Positions 17,746-27,675 are shown, counted from the stretch's first letter. The stretch is DNA of 64,000 bases from Pseudonocardiaceae bacterium (GCA_009379845.1 WHSZ01000025.1:1-64000); one strand, 5' to 3'. The notes: generated from the sequence alone by a model not told the origin. Numbers and translations: made by a program.

Positions 17746-18327
17746 TTAGTAGGCCCCGGTCGAGCTGCTGGACGTGGTGCCGGATGTGGTGCTCGAGGAC
17801 GGCGGATCGCTCGGGTCGCTCGGCGACGTCGAGGATGGAGGCGTGCTCGACGACGGCGGCGTACTCGAGGACGGCGGTGAGCTCGGCGACGTGGTGCTCG
17901 GCGGCGGGGGACTGCCGGGGGGCCGTGGCTTACCCGGAGGCGGATTTCCAGGCGGGGCCGGCTGGCCCTGCGGCGGTTGCCTCGGCGGCAGGGTCGTGGT
18001 GGTCTTCTGGCCGTCCGGGCCGGTCACCACGACCGTCGTCGAGGTGGGCGCGGCCCTGCCACGGCCGTTGCGGGCGCCCGGCTCGACGCGGCGCCCGCCA
18101 CCGGGTGTGGCGGCTTCCGAGGTGGTGAGCACCTGGTGGTCGGCACCGGACGGCGGATCGGAGTTCGGGGGCTGTGCCTGGGTGCCATCGTTGCCGGCGA
18201 GGGTGGCGATCGAGGCGAACGCGGTCGCGATGACAAGGCCACTGGCGGCCAGCATCGTGTACCCGGACCTCGGGGATCCCGATGACGGCGGCGAGCTGAA
18301 TACGGGGGACTGGTTGGGGTCGGACAT
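17746..18327 (-). CDS. Membrane-anchored Pro/Ser/Thr-rich protein of unknown function
   Basis: 193 residues. A short N-terminus (SDPNQSPVFSSPPSSGSPRS) precedes one hydrophobic helix (about 23-44, YTMLAASGLVIATAFASIATLAG). The remaining 150 residues form a low-complexity extracytoplasmic tail rich in Pro, Ser and Thr (SSTPPSSSTPPSS type repeats), with no recognisable fold. Such tails often span the cell wall and may be O-mannosylated in Actinobacteria, which is inference. The coding DNA contains short imperfect repeats. No family recognised. Confidence 0.65.
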   Translation of the reverse strand: MSDPNQSPVFSSPPSSGSPRSGYTMLAASGLVIATAFASIATLAGNDGTQAQPPNSDPPSGADHQVLTTSEAATPGGGRRVEPGARNGRGRAAPTSTTVVVTGPDGQKTTTTLPPRQPPQGQPAPPGNPPPGKPRPPGSPPPPSTTSPSSPPSSSTPPSSSTPPSSTSPSDPSDPPSSSTTSGTTSSSSTGAY

Positions 18328-18516
18328 GCCGTCTCCTTGGTTGGCATCCGGTGGGGAGAAACCGAGCCACCTTCGTCGGGGTGATGGCCTCCGGACACGG
18401 CGCGATAAGTTACCACTTCCGGTTAACGCGCCGGCAGAGGATACCGAAATGTGACTACGTTATGTGTCCGGCCGTCTCGTCCAGTTGTCGGCGGGTCAAT
18501 ACGGCATCATGAGGGC

Positions 18517-18804
18517 GTGACGAGCGGGCAGCAACGAACCCGGCTGCTGGCCTGGGTGCACGGCCACGTACAAGGTGTCGGTTTTCGCTGGTGGACGCGG
18601 AGCCGCGCGCTTGAGCTCGGCCTCGTCGGCAGTGCGCGCAACCTGCCGGACGGCCGGGTCGAGGTGCTCGCGGAGGGCGAACAGGAAAGATGTGAACAAC
18701 TGCTGGCAGCACTGCGGTCCGGGGACTCACCCGGTCGAGTGGATCTCGTTGTTGACCGCTGGTCACCGCCGGAAGGGGGTTTCAACGGCTTCGTCGAGCG
18801 TTGA
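18517..18804 (+). CDS. acyP: Acylphosphatase
   Basis: 95 residues with the full active-site pattern: VHGHVQGVGFRWWTRSRA (phosphate-binding loop and catalytic Arg) and SARNLPDGRVEVLAEG (catalytic Asn). It hydrolyses acyl phosphates such as 1,3-bisphosphoglycerate or carbamoyl phosphate. The GTG at 18517 follows GAGGGC; the longer frame upstream lacks family similarity. Its place immediately before smc matches Rv2922A in mycobacteria. Confidence 0.93.
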   Translation: MTSGQQRTRLLAWVHGHVQGVGFRWWTRSRALELGLVGSARNLPDGRVEVLAEGEQERCEQLLAALRSGDSPGRVDLVVDRWSPPEGGFNGFVER

Positions 18805-18920
18805 GCTGTGGTTTGGTGCACGCTTCGGCCTGTCGCGAACAGCCGGAAAACGCCGCGCGGGTAGGCTTGCCCGGATACCTACCCGCGCACGCCGTTAGGT
18901 CCACGGGAGGACACAGCCAC

Positions 18921-21900
18921 GTGCACTTGAAGAGCCTGACGCTGAAGGGTTTCAAGTCCTTCGCTTCGGCCACCACCCTTCGCTTCGAGCCGGGCATCAC
19001 CTGCGTCGTGGGCCCGAACGGTTCGGGCAAGTCGAACGTGCTGGACGCGCTGAGCTGGGTGATGGGGGAGCAAGGCGCGAAAGCGCTGCGTGGCGGCAAG
19101 ATGGAGGACGTCATTTTCGCCGGCACTTCCGGCCGCGCCCCGCTGGGTCGCGCGGAAGTGACACTGACCATCGACAACTCCGACGGCGCGCTGCCGATCG
19201 ATTACACCGAGGTGTCGATCACTCGCCGGATGTACCGGGACGGGGCGAGTGAGTACGAGATCAACGGCAACAGCTGCCGGCTGATGGACGTCCAGGAGCT
19301 CCTTTCCGACTCGGGTATCGGCCGCGAGATGCACGTGATCGTCGGCCAGGGGCAGCTCGGTCAGATCCTGGAGTCCAAACCGGAGGGACGCAGGGCGTTC
19401 ATCGAGGAAGCGGCCGGTGTCCTGAAACACCGCAAGCGCAAGGAAAAGGCGCTGCGCAAGCTGGACGCGATGCAGGCGAACCTGGCCAGGCTGACCGATC
19501 TCACCGGCGAGCTGCGCCGCCAGCTGAAGCCGCTCGGCAAGCAGGCGGAGATCGCCCGCAAGGCACAGAGCGTGCAGTCCGAGCTACGCGATGCGCGGCT
19601 GCGGCTGCACGCCGATGATCTACTCACCCGGCGCAACGAGCTGGCGAAGGAAGAAGCCGACGAGGCAGGAGCCCGCGCACGGCGCGCCGAGGTTGAGCAG
19701 ACCCTGCAGCGTGCCCAGGCCGAGCAGAACGAGCTGGAGGCCAAGCTCGCCGAGGACGCCCCGAGGCTGTCCGCCGCGCAGGACACCTGGTACCGCCTTT
19801 CCGCGCTGGCCGAGCGGCTGCGCGGCACCGTGCGGCTCGCCGTCGAGCGGCAGCGGCACCTGTCCGCCGAGGTCGAGGTACCGACCGGAGACCGTGATCC
19901 GGAGGAGCTGCTCGCCGAGGCAGAGGAAGCCGCGGGGCGGGAAGCCGAGCTGACCGAAGCGGTCAACGAGGCACGCGCGACGCTCACCGACGCGGTGAAC
20001 CACCGTGCGGAGCTGGAGAAGGTGCTCAGCGCCGCTGAGAAGGCGCATATGGAGGCCGTGCGCGCGGTCGCGGACCACCGGGAGGGCATGGCCAAGCTGA
20101 CCGGTCAGGTGGAGGCACTGCGTAGCAAGACCAGCTCGGGCGCCGAGGAGATCAACCGGCTGACCGAGACGATGGAGGAAGCCAGCGCACGCGCCGAGCA
20201 GGCGAACGCGGAGCTTGCCGACGCGAGGGCGGAGACCGGCACCGAGGATTCCGGGGACGAAGATCTCGAGGATCGGCATACCCAGGCGGTGCGGGCGCAT
20301 GACGCCGCCAAGGCACGGGTGGCCGAGCTGGTGGACGCGGAGCGCACCGCGGAGCGCGACATCGCGTCCGAGAAGGCCAGGGTGGACGCGCTGTCCATGG
20401 GCCTGAACCGGAAGGACGGCGCGGGCGCGCTGCTCGCCGAGGCGGACAAGTTGCCCGGTGTGCTCGGCTCGGTGGCCGCGTTGCTGACCGTCGATCAGGG
20501 TGCCGAGGTGGCGCTGGCGGCCGCGCTCGGCCCGGTCGCGGACGCGGTCGCGGTGGCCGGCGGCGAGGAGGCGCTCGCCGCGCTTGAACTGTTGAAGAGC
20601 GCGGATTCCGGCCGTGCCGGGCTGCTTCTCGGCGGTTCGCCATCCACGGTGGACCCCGCAAGCTGGCCTTCGTTGCCGGCCGGCGCGCGCTGGGCGCGGG
20701 AACTGGTCCAGGCACCGGATGCGCTGCGGCCAGCCGTTGAACGCGCCCTCGACCGGATCGCGGTCGTGGACGATCTCGCGTCCGCCAGGCAACTGGTGAC
20801 CGCGCACCCGACCGTGCGCGCGGTCACCAGGGGCGGCGACGTGTTCGGCACCGACTGGGCGATCGGTGGTTCCGGCCGTAGCGAGAGCGTCATCGAGGTG
20901 CAGGCGGCGGTGGACGAGGCGGAGAACCGGCTCGCCGCCGCGCAGCACTCCCTCGAGCGGACCGCCGCCGAGCTGGAGGGCGCCCGAGCCGAGCAGGAGG
21001 CACGCCGCGACGAGGTCGAGCAAGCCAAGGAAGCGCTGAGCGAAGCCAAAGTACGCAAGGCACGCAGTTCGGAACGACTGTCCTCATTGGAACAGGCCGC
21101 CCGTTCGGCGCAGGCCGAAGTCGAGCGGCTGCACAACCAGCGATCCAAACTGGAGCAGTCCCACGAGGAGGCGCTGAACAAGCTCGCCGAGCTCGAGGAG
21201 CGGCTGGCGGTCGCCGGCGAGCAGCCGATGGACGAGGACCCGGACACCTCCGAGCGGGACGAGGCGTCCGCGGCGCTCAGCGAGGCACGCCAGGCGGAAA
21301 CGGATGCCCGGCTGGCGCTTCGCACCGCCGAGGAGCGCGCAAGGGCGATCGTCGGCAAGGCCGATCAGCTGCGCCGCTCCGCGCACGCCGAGCGGCAGGC
21401 GCGGGAACGCGCCGAGCAGGCGCGGGTGGCGCGCGCCCGTGGTGCCACGGTGGCCTCCGCGGTGGTGAGTGCCGGGGAGACCGCGCTGGAGCGCATCGAG
21501 GTGTCGCTGCGGGCCGCGATGACCGAACGGGATGCCGCGAAGGCCGAGCAGGAGCAGCGCGAGGCCGCGTTGACCCAGGTGCGAAACCGTGTTCGGGAAC
21601 TGACCGGCGAGCTGGAGAAGCTCACCGATGCGGTGCACCGTGACGAGGTGGCCCGTGCCGAACAGCGGCTGCGGATCGAGCAGCTGGAGACCAAGATCTC
21701 CGAGGAGTTCGGTATCGGGCTGGACGATCTGCTCGCCGAGTACGGTCCCGACGTGCCGGTCCCGCCGAACGAGCTGGAGATGTCCGAGTACGAGGCGGCG
21801 AAGGAGCGTGGCGAGGACGTCGCCAAGCCGCAGCCGATCCCGTACGACCGGGGCACCCAGGAGCGGCGGGCGAAGCGCGCGGAGAAGGATCTCGCCCAGC

Positions 21901-22547
21901 TCGGCAAGGTGAACCCGCTCGCCCTCGAGGAGTTCGCCGCGCTCGAGGAGCGGTACAAGTTCCTTTCCACCCAGCTGGAAGATCTCAAGGCGACCCGGCG
22001 CGACCTGCTCACCGTGGTCAAGGAGGTCGACGACAAGATCCTCGAGGTGTTCAGCACCGCCTACGAGGACGTGGCGCGGGAGTTCAAGACCGTGTTCAGC
22101 GCCCTGTTCCCCGGCGGCGAGGGCAAGCTGGTGCTCACCGAGCCGGAGGACATGCTGACCACCGGTGTGGACGTGGAGGCCCGCCCGCCAGGCAAGAAGG
22201 TCAAGCGGCTGTCCCTGCTCTCCGGTGGGGAGAAGTCGCTGGTCGCGGTCGCCATGCTGGTGGCGATCTTCCGCGCCCGGCCCTCGCCGTTCTACGTGCT
22301 CGACGAGGTGGAGGCCGCGCTGGACGACACCAACATGCGCCGGCTGCTGGTGCTGCTCGAGGAGCTGCGGAGCACCTCGCAGCTGATCATCATCACGCAC
22401 CAGAAGCCGACCATGGAGATCGCCGACGCGCTGTACGGCACCAGCATGCAGGGCGACGGCATCACCCAGGTGATCTCGCAGCGGATGCGCGGCAGGGAAC
22501 CGGAGATCGAGCAGCCGGCCGAACCGGAGCCCGCACGCGCCAGTTAG
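18921..22547 (+). CDS. smc: Chromosome segregation ATPase SMC
   Basis: 1208 residues. The N-terminal ATPase half has Walker A GPNGSGKS (31-38). Long coiled coils rich in Ala/Glu/Arg run on both sides of a hinge at about 510-665 (PGVLGSVAALLTVDQGAEVALAAALG ... GRAGLLLGG ... VTRGGDVFGTDW). The C-terminal half has the ABC signature LSGGEKSLVAVAMLVAIFRARPSPF and Walker B VLDEVEAALDD. It forms the condensin ring that organises the chromosome with ScpA/ScpB, which are not in this window. GTG start after GGGAGG. Confidence 0.97.
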   Translation: MHLKSLTLKGFKSFASATTLRFEPGITCVVGPNGSGKSNVLDALSWVMGEQGAKALRGGKMEDVIFAGTSGRAPLGRAEVTLTIDNSDGALPIDYTEVSITRRMYRDGASEYEINGNSCRLMDVQELLSDSGIGREMHVIVGQGQLGQILESKPEGRRAFIEEAAGVLKHRKRKEKALRKLDAMQANLARLTDLTGELRRQLKPLGKQAEIARKAQSVQSELRDARLRLHADDLLTRRNELAKEEADEAGARARRAEVEQTLQRAQAEQNELEAKLAEDAPRLSAAQDTWYRLSALAERLRGTVRLAVERQRHLSAEVEVPTGDRDPEELLAEAEEAAGREAELTEAVNEARATLTDAVNHRAELEKVLSAAEKAHMEAVRAVADHREGMAKLTGQVEALRSKTSSGAEEINRLTETMEEASARAEQANAELADARAETGTEDSGDEDLEDRHTQAVRAHDAAKARVAELVDAERTAERDIASEKARVDALSMGLNRKDGAGALLAEADKLPGVLGSVAALLTVDQGAEVALAAALGPVADAVAVAGGEEALAALELLKSADSGRAGLLLGGSPSTVDPASWPSLPAGARWARELVQAPDALRPAVERALDRIAVVDDLASARQLVTAHPTVRAVTRGGDVFGTDWAIGGSGRSESVIEVQAAVDEAENRLAAAQHSLERTAAELEGARAEQEARRDEVEQAKEALSEAKVRKARSSERLSSLEQAARSAQAEVERLHNQRSKLEQSHEEALNKLAELEERLAVAGEQPMDEDPDTSERDEASAALSEARQAETDARLALRTAEERARAIVGKADQLRRSAHAERQARERAEQARVARARGATVASAVVSAGETALERIEVSLRAAMTERDAAKAEQEQREAALTQVRNRVRELTGELEKLTDAVHRDEVARAEQRLRIEQLETKISEEFGIGLDDLLAEYGPDVPVPPNELEMSEYEAAKERGEDVAKPQPIPYDRGTQERRAKRAEKDLAQLGKVNPLALEEFAALEERYKFLSTQLEDLKATRRDLLTVVKEVDDKILEVFSTAYEDVAREFKTVFSALFPGGEGKLVLTEPEDMLTTGVDVEARPPGKKVKRLSLLSGGEKSLVAVAMLVAIFRARPSPFYVLDEVEAALDDTNMRRLLVLLEELRSTSQLIIITHQKPTMEIADALYGTSMQGDGITQVISQRMRGREPEIEQPAEPEPARAS

Positions 22548-22634
22548 GACGGTTTCGCAGGTCCGGGGTGACGGCGCGCGGACGGCCCTCGTTACCGTAG
22601 GCGCGGCAGCCGCTCCAGCCAGGAGGACCCAGCG

Positions 22635-23258
22635 ATGAGTAACCCGTACGGTGCGCCGGGCAGCAACCCGTTCCCGCAGCCCGGCTACCCGCAACAGCCG
22701 GGCGGCCAACCGCGGGGCTATGGCCCGCCGCAAGGTCCGCCGCCCGGCGCGCCGGCTCAGCAGGGCCACGCACCGCCCGGGATGCCCCAGAGCCCACCGC
22801 CGGGCCCGCCGCCCGGTGCGCACGGCATGCCATCCGGCCCGATGGGTGGCCACCCTGGACCGCCGCCGCCTCCCGGGATGGGGCGCGTCGTGTTGCACAC
22901 CAAGTACTTCCCGCTCGCCTTCATCCTCGCGCTGTTCAAGCCGGGTATCACGATCAACGGCCAGCAAGGCCCGATCGGGCAGTGGGGGATGAACGTGATC
23001 GACCTGCCGCCCGGCCAGTACCACATCCAGGTGCACACCAACTACATCTGGAAGTTCGGCAACGCCGTGGCGCCCATCCCGCTCAACCCCGGCCAGCAGA
23101 TCGACGCCTACTACGCGGCGCCCGCGATGCCGTTCGGTGCCGGCGCGATCGGCCCCACCCCGCAAGAGCCACCGCTGAAGGGCGTGGCGCTCGGGGTGTT
23201 CATCGGGTCGTTCGCGTTCGCCATCCTCATGATCATCCTGGCGGCCGTCGCTATCTGA
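22635..23258 (+). CDS. Pro/Gly-rich single-pass membrane protein, unknown function
   Basis: 207 residues. Residues 1-85 are a Pro/Gly/Gln-rich disordered tail (PQPGYPQQPGGQPRG type). A globular beta-rich segment follows (RVVLHTKYFPLAFILALFKPGITINGQQGPIGQWGMNVIDLPPGQYHIQVHTNYIWKFGNA), and one C-terminal transmembrane helix (GVALGVFIGSFAFAILMIILAAVAI). Similar proteins occur widely in Actinobacteria without assigned function. It has its own AGGAGG site and faces the convergent symporter gene 42 bases away. Confidence 0.75.
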   Translation: MSNPYGAPGSNPFPQPGYPQQPGGQPRGYGPPQGPPPGAPAQQGHAPPGMPQSPPPGPPPGAHGMPSGPMGGHPGPPPPPGMGRVVLHTKYFPLAFILALFKPGITINGQQGPIGQWGMNVIDLPPGQYHIQVHTNYIWKFGNAVAPIPLNPGQQIDAYYAAPAMPFGAGAIGPTPQEPPLKGVALGVFIGSFAFAILMIILAAVAI

Positions 23259-23300
23259 GCGGCTGCCAGCCAAGGCGGATACTGGTGCGGGTAGGCACGG

Positions 23301-24821
23301 CTAGGAGGCCTGGCGATCGTCCACGGCTGCCGGCTCCGGTTCGGCCGGCCGCCCGTGCCGCAGCGAGAGCAGTCCGCCAACGACCAGCGTTACCACCACA
23401 CCGATCGGCGTGTACCAGGGGAAGGCCAGCGGGGTGTCCTCGCCGTCCACCGTGAACGACACCCCGAACACGAAGTAGGCGATCACGGCGAGGGTGGCCA
23501 CGAACGCCACGATCGCGTCCGTCTGGTTCGCCCGCCGCACCAGCAGCCCGAGGAAGAACGCGCCGAGCAGCGCGCCGTAGGTGTAGCTCGCGATGCTCAA
23601 CGCCACCTCGACAACGGGGTCGTCGGTGCCGGTCGTCTGCGCGAACACCGACGCGAACACCACGAACACGCCAGCCCAGATCAGCGTCCACACCTTCGCC
23701 TGCTTCAGCACCGTGGCATCCGGCAGGGTGCGCTTGGTGAATCGCTGATACAGATCGCTCACCGTCGAGGTGGAAAGGGAGTTCAGGGAGGACGACAGGG
23801 TGCTCATCGCGGCGGCCAGGATGCCCGCGATCAACAGGCCGGACAGCCCGGCCGGCAACTCGTTGACGACGTAGTTCGAGAAGATCTCATCGCCCTGCCC
23901 CAGGTTCAGCTGCTCCGGATCCCTGCCGCCGTAGAACGACCACAGCATCGCGCCGATCACCAGGAACAGCGCGAACTGGAAGAACACCACCACGCCGCTC
24001 GCGATCACGGCTTTCTGGCTGTCCCGGACGTTCCGGCAGGCCAGCAGGCGCTGCACCATCAACTGGTCGGCGCCATGCGATGCCATCGCGAACAGCGCGC
24101 CACCGAACACCGCGGTGATGAACGCGTACTGATCGGTGAGCAGATCACCGGAGAACTCGAGCAGCTGGAACTTGCCGGCGTCGAACGCGGCGCCCAGCCA
24201 GCCGTCCCGCAGCTGGCCGGACAGCACGATCACCGCGACGATGGCGCCCACGATGTAGATCCCCAGCTGGATCGCGTCCACCCAGATGACCGCCCGGATC
24301 CCGCCGATGTAGGTGTAGATCACCGCGAACGCCGCGATGCAGAGCACGATCACCCAGTAATCGGCGTCCAGCCCGATCGCGTCGAGCAGCACCTTCACCG
24401 GTATCGCGGTCGCGAACAGCCGAAGCCCGTCGGCCAGTAGCCGGGTCACCAGGAAGGTGACCGAGGCGGTGCCCTGCAGTCCGCCGCCGAACCGCTTGCC
24501 GAGGAACCCGTAGGCGCTCACCAGCTCACCGGCGTAGTACTTCGGCAGCAGCACGAAAGCCACCAGCACGCGGCCGATCAGGTACCCGATCGCGAGCTGC
24601 AGGTAGGTGATGTTGCCGAGGTAGGCCACCGTGGGCACGCTGATCACGGTGAGCATGGAGGTCTCGGTCGCCACCACCGACAGCGTGACCAGCCACCAGG
24701 ACATCTGCCGGTTGCCGACGAAGTAGTCGGTCGACGAGCGCTGTCTTCCGCTCAACCAGACGCCGATCGCCGGCATGGCAAGCAGGTAGATCACGATGAT
24801 CACGATGTCCAGGGTTCGCAC
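23301..24821 (-). CDS. Sodium:solute symporter (SSS family)
   Basis: 506 residues with about 13 hydrophobic helices. Typical SSS elements are seen: the start TLDIVIIVIYLLAMPAIGVWLSGRQRSSTDYFVGNRQMSWW, the TETSMLTVISVP segment, GGIRAVIWVDAIQ, and AAMSTLSSSLNSLSTSTVSDLYQRF near the Na+-2 site. The GTG at 24821 has GGAGG 4 bases upstream. It lies 11 bases after anmK on the same strand, so the cargo is probably a muropeptide sugar such as anhydro-N-acetylmuramate or a related amino sugar. That is inference from linkage; the family also carries sialic acids, proline and sugars. Confidence 0.85.
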   Translation of the reverse strand: MRTLDIVIIVIYLLAMPAIGVWLSGRQRSSTDYFVGNRQMSWWLVTLSVVATETSMLTVISVPTVAYLGNITYLQLAIGYLIGRVLVAFVLLPKYYAGELVSAYGFLGKRFGGGLQGTASVTFLVTRLLADGLRLFATAIPVKVLLDAIGLDADYWVIVLCIAAFAVIYTYIGGIRAVIWVDAIQLGIYIVGAIVAVIVLSGQLRDGWLGAAFDAGKFQLLEFSGDLLTDQYAFITAVFGGALFAMASHGADQLMVQRLLACRNVRDSQKAVIASGVVVFFQFALFLVIGAMLWSFYGGRDPEQLNLGQGDEIFSNYVVNELPAGLSGLLIAGILAAAMSTLSSSLNSLSTSTVSDLYQRFTKRTLPDATVLKQAKVWTLIWAGVFVVFASVFAQTTGTDDPVVEVALSIASYTYGALLGAFFLGLLVRRANQTDAIVAFVATLAVIAYFVFGVSFTVDGEDTPLAFPWYTPIGVVVTLVVGGLLSLRHGRPAEPEPAAVDDRQAS

Positions 24822-24832
24822 GGTTCCTCCAG

Positions 24833-26044
24833 TCAGCGGCCGTGGATGGGGTGAGATGGGTCCGCGGATAGCACCTGCAGACGACGGGGAGGCGCGGCCG
24901 GTTCCGCCGTGCCGGCCGGCCATGCTCGGCCTGGCGTGATGCTGCCGAGCAGCCGAGGTCCGCGGGCACCGGTGGCACTCGGCAGGTTCGCGGGCACGCC
25001 GTGCCAGGTCAGCCAGCCGAGCAGCGCGGCGAGATAGGCCTCCTTGGCCGCCGCCGGCAGCCCCAATTCGTCACTGCAACGCAGTTCGATCGCCCCCAGG
25101 CTCATCGCGAGTGCGTCGATCAACGCGGGATTCCGCGTCCCGCCGCCCGAGCAAAGTACCGTCATCACGTCGTGCCGGCGCGCCTCCCGCGCGATCGTGC
25201 GCGCGGTCAGCTCGACAAGGGTGCGTAGCAGGTCCTCCGGCTCGACCGGCGGCAGGTCCCGCAGCGCGCGGTGCAGGTACTCGGCGTTGAACCGCTCCTT
25301 GCCGGTCGATTTCGGCGGGTCGGCCGGATAGTAGGGATCGGCCAGCAGGAGTTCGAGCAGATCCGCGCGGGTGCTGCCCCGTTCGGCCAGGGCGCCGTCG
25401 GTGTCCCGCTGCCGGGTGCCGCCGGAAACCATCCGGGCCGCCTCGTCGAGCAACGCGTTGCCGGGGCCGGTGTCGTAGGCCAGCGGCTCGTGCTCCCGCG
25501 TGACCACGGTGATGTTGGCGATCCCGCCGATGTTCACCGCCGCGGCAGGCCGCTGCGTGCGGTCGACGAAATCCCGCAGCCACAACGCATCCAGGGTGCT
25601 GGCCAGCGGGGCGCCGTGCCCGCCCGCGGCGACATCCCTCGCGCGCAGGTCGCCGACCACCGGCACCCCGGTGGCCTCCGCGATCCACGCCGGCTGGCCG
25701 AGTTGCAGCGTGCCGAGGCATCGCTCGCCGGACACCCAGTGGTAGATGGTCTGGCCGAGCGATCCGATGAGCTCGGCGCCGCCCCCGGCGAGTTCCCGCA
25801 TGCCGCGCCCGGCGGCCTCGGCGAACGCCTTGCCGACGGCGGTGTCCAGCTGGCAGAGCTCCCCGGCGGTGCACGACCCTGGCGGCAAGGCGGCCCGCAA
25901 CCGGTCGCGCAGCCAGTCGGGGTAGTCGTGCTCGAGGTACCCGAGCCCCGCCAGCTGGACGGTGTCCTCCCGCAGGTCCAGGCGCGCGGCGGCGACGTCG
26001 ATACCGTCAATGGAGGTGCCGGAGATCAGCCCGACTACCCGCAT
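24833..26044 (-). CDS. anmK: Anhydro-N-acetylmuramic acid kinase
   Basis: About 403 residues from the ATG at 26044 (a GTG at 26068 in the same frame is an alternative). It starts RVVGLISGTSIDGIDVAAARLDL, the AnmK phosphate-binding motif; further ASKHA-fold motifs are INIGGIANITVV, YDTGPGNALLDE and VLCSGGGTRNPALID. It converts 1,6-anhydro-MurNAc and ATP to MurNAc-6-phosphate, recycling cell-wall turnover products. It is the first gene of a two-gene operon with the sodium symporter. MurQ is not in the window, so the downstream route cannot be seen. Confidence 0.93.
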   Translation of the reverse strand: MRVVGLISGTSIDGIDVAAARLDLREDTVQLAGLGYLEHDYPDWLRDRLRAALPPGSCTAGELCQLDTAVGKAFAEAAGRGMRELAGGGAELIGSLGQTIYHWVSGERCLGTLQLGQPAWIAEATGVPVVGDLRARDVAAGGHGAPLASTLDALWLRDFVDRTQRPAAAVNIGGIANITVVTREHEPLAYDTGPGNALLDEAARMVSGGTRQRDTDGALAERGSTRADLLELLLADPYYPADPPKSTGKERFNAEYLHRALRDLPPVEPEDLLRTLVELTARTIAREARRHDVMTVLCSGGGTRNPALIDALAMSLGAIELRCSDELGLPAAAKEAYLAALLGWLTWHGVPANLPSATGARGPRLLGSITPGRAWPAGTAEPAAPPRRLQVLSADPSHPIHGR

Positions 26045-26221
26045 ACCCTGCGCTTCCCGTGTCGCCACGCCTGTGGTTTAGTCCACTTTTTCGGGCCGTG
26101 CAACCGGAATCGTTACTTCTTGTCCGAACTGATTCCGAGATAGTTGAACATTGCCCAATCGGAGGTGCCTGCCGCCCTTCCCTTCACGGTCGTCGAGGTG
26201 CCGGCCGGCCCACATGCGAGG

Positions 26222-27658
26222 ATGGCCGGCGTGTTGGACACCGGCCTGATCGTGCTGATTGTCGTTGCCGTCGTGGTGCTGCTCGCCATCGCGCTGATCG
26301 TCGGGCTGACACTGTCCCGGAAGCGCCGGATCAGCCTGGCCGAGCAGGACAAGACGGCCGAGCCCAAGGGCGGCGGCTATCGCGCGGGCGGTGGGATCAC
26401 GTTCGCCTCCGGCGGGCAGGCCACGACGGAGGCACCGACGGGGGTACCGGAGCATCCGGTCGCCGACCGGCCCGAGGTCGACGGTCAGCCGGCGGTCGGC
26501 GACGACGCCTCGGTGCCGAGGGACGCGGAGCGCAGGGGGATCGTCGACGTCACGCTCCCGGACGGCGCGGATACCGCGCCCCCGGATACCGCGACCCCCG
26601 ATACCGAAGCCGAGGTCCCGCCCACGACCGAGGCCCCGCCCAGTACCGAGGCCCCGACCAGTACCGAGGAGAGCCCGGCAGCGGCCCCCGCGACCGAACC
26701 CGCGCCGCGGCCCGTCGAGGAGATCGAACCGCCGGCCGGACGGCTGGAGCGGCTGCGCGGCCGCCTCGCGCAGTCCCGCTCGACGCTCGGGCAGGGCGTG
26801 CTCGGGCTGCTCGGCGCCGGCGACCTCGACGAGGACTCGTGGACCGAGATCGAGGACACCCTGCTGGTCGCCGACCTCGGCGCGGCGAACGCCGGTGAGA
26901 TCGTGCGGAACCTGCGGGAAACGCTGCTCTCCAGGGCGGTGCGCACCGCCGACGACGCGCGGGTGGCCCTTCGCGACGTACTGGTCGAGGCGCTGCACCC
27001 CGCGATGGACCGCGCGGTGCGCGCGCTGCCGCACCAGGTCGACGGCGCCAAGCAACCGGCCGTCGTGCTGGTGGCCGGGGTGAACGGCACCGGCAAGACC
27101 ACCACCACCGGCAAGCTCGCGCGGGTGCTGATCGCCGACGGCCACCACGTGATGCTCGGCGCGGCGGACACGTTCCGCGCCGCGGCCGCCGATCAGCTGC
27201 AGACCTGGGCGGAACGGGTCGGCGCGCAGGTGGTGCGCGGTAAGGAAGGGGCAGACCCCGCGTCGGTGGCGTTCGATGCCGTGAAGCGGGGCGCCGAAAC
27301 CGAGGCGGACGCGGTGCTGGTGGACACCGCGGGCCGGTTGCACACCAAGACCGGTCTGATGGACGAGCTCGGCAAGGTCAAGCGGGTGGTGGAAAAGCAG
27401 GCGAAGGTGGACGAGGTGCTGCTCGTGCTCGATGCCACCACCGGCCAGAACGGTCTCGCGCAGGCAAGGGTGTTCGCCGAGGTCGTGGATGTAACCGGCA
27501 TAGTGCTGACCAAATTGGACGGTACGGCGAAGGGCGGCATCGTGTTCCAGGTGCAGCGGGAACTCGGGGTGCCGGTCAAGCTGGTCGGTCTCGGTGAGGG
27601 GCCGGATGACCTCGCGCCGTTCGAGCCCGCCGCGTTCGTAGACGCGTTGCTGGCCTGA
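26222..27658 (+). CDS. ftsY: Signal recognition particle receptor FtsY
   Basis: 478 residues. An N-terminal transmembrane anchor (about 7-28, GLIVLIVVAVVVLLAIALIVGL) is typical of actinobacterial FtsY. An acidic, Pro/Glu/Thr-rich A region of about 130 residues follows, with TEAPPSTEAP-like repeats. The NG GTPase has G1 GVNGTGKTTTTGKLA, G3 DTAGRLHTK, G4 TKLDGTAKGG and the ending GEGPDDLAPFEPAAFVDALL. It docks SRP-ribosome complexes at the membrane; its partner Ffh is at 36.5 kb. It lies after smc in the same order as mycobacteria. Confidence 0.97.
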   Translation: MAGVLDTGLIVLIVVAVVVLLAIALIVGLTLSRKRRISLAEQDKTAEPKGGGYRAGGGITFASGGQATTEAPTGVPEHPVADRPEVDGQPAVGDDASVPRDAERRGIVDVTLPDGADTAPPDTATPDTEAEVPPTTEAPPSTEAPTSTEESPAAAPATEPAPRPVEEIEPPAGRLERLRGRLAQSRSTLGQGVLGLLGAGDLDEDSWTEIEDTLLVADLGAANAGEIVRNLRETLLSRAVRTADDARVALRDVLVEALHPAMDRAVRALPHQVDGAKQPAVVLVAGVNGTGKTTTTGKLARVLIADGHHVMLGAADTFRAAAADQLQTWAERVGAQVVRGKEGADPASVAFDAVKRGAETEADAVLVDTAGRLHTKTGLMDELGKVKRVVEKQAKVDEVLLVLDATTGQNGLAQARVFAEVVDVTGIVLTKLDGTAKGGIVFQVQRELGVPVKLVGLGEGPDDLAPFEPAAFVDALLA

Positions 27659-27675
27659 TCCAGGGAGGAACTGCG

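Noticed and set aside
17774..18454. Plus-strand Gly/Asp/Val-rich frame opposite the Ser/Pro-rich gene
   Set aside because: Repeat-driven low complexity with no start signal; the minus-strand frame has a proper membrane helix and start.
19620..23273. Long minus-strand frames under smc and the Pro-rich protein
   Set aside because: They are antisense shadows: His/Gly/Arg/Leu-rich translation with no recognisable domain, opposite a clear SMC gene.
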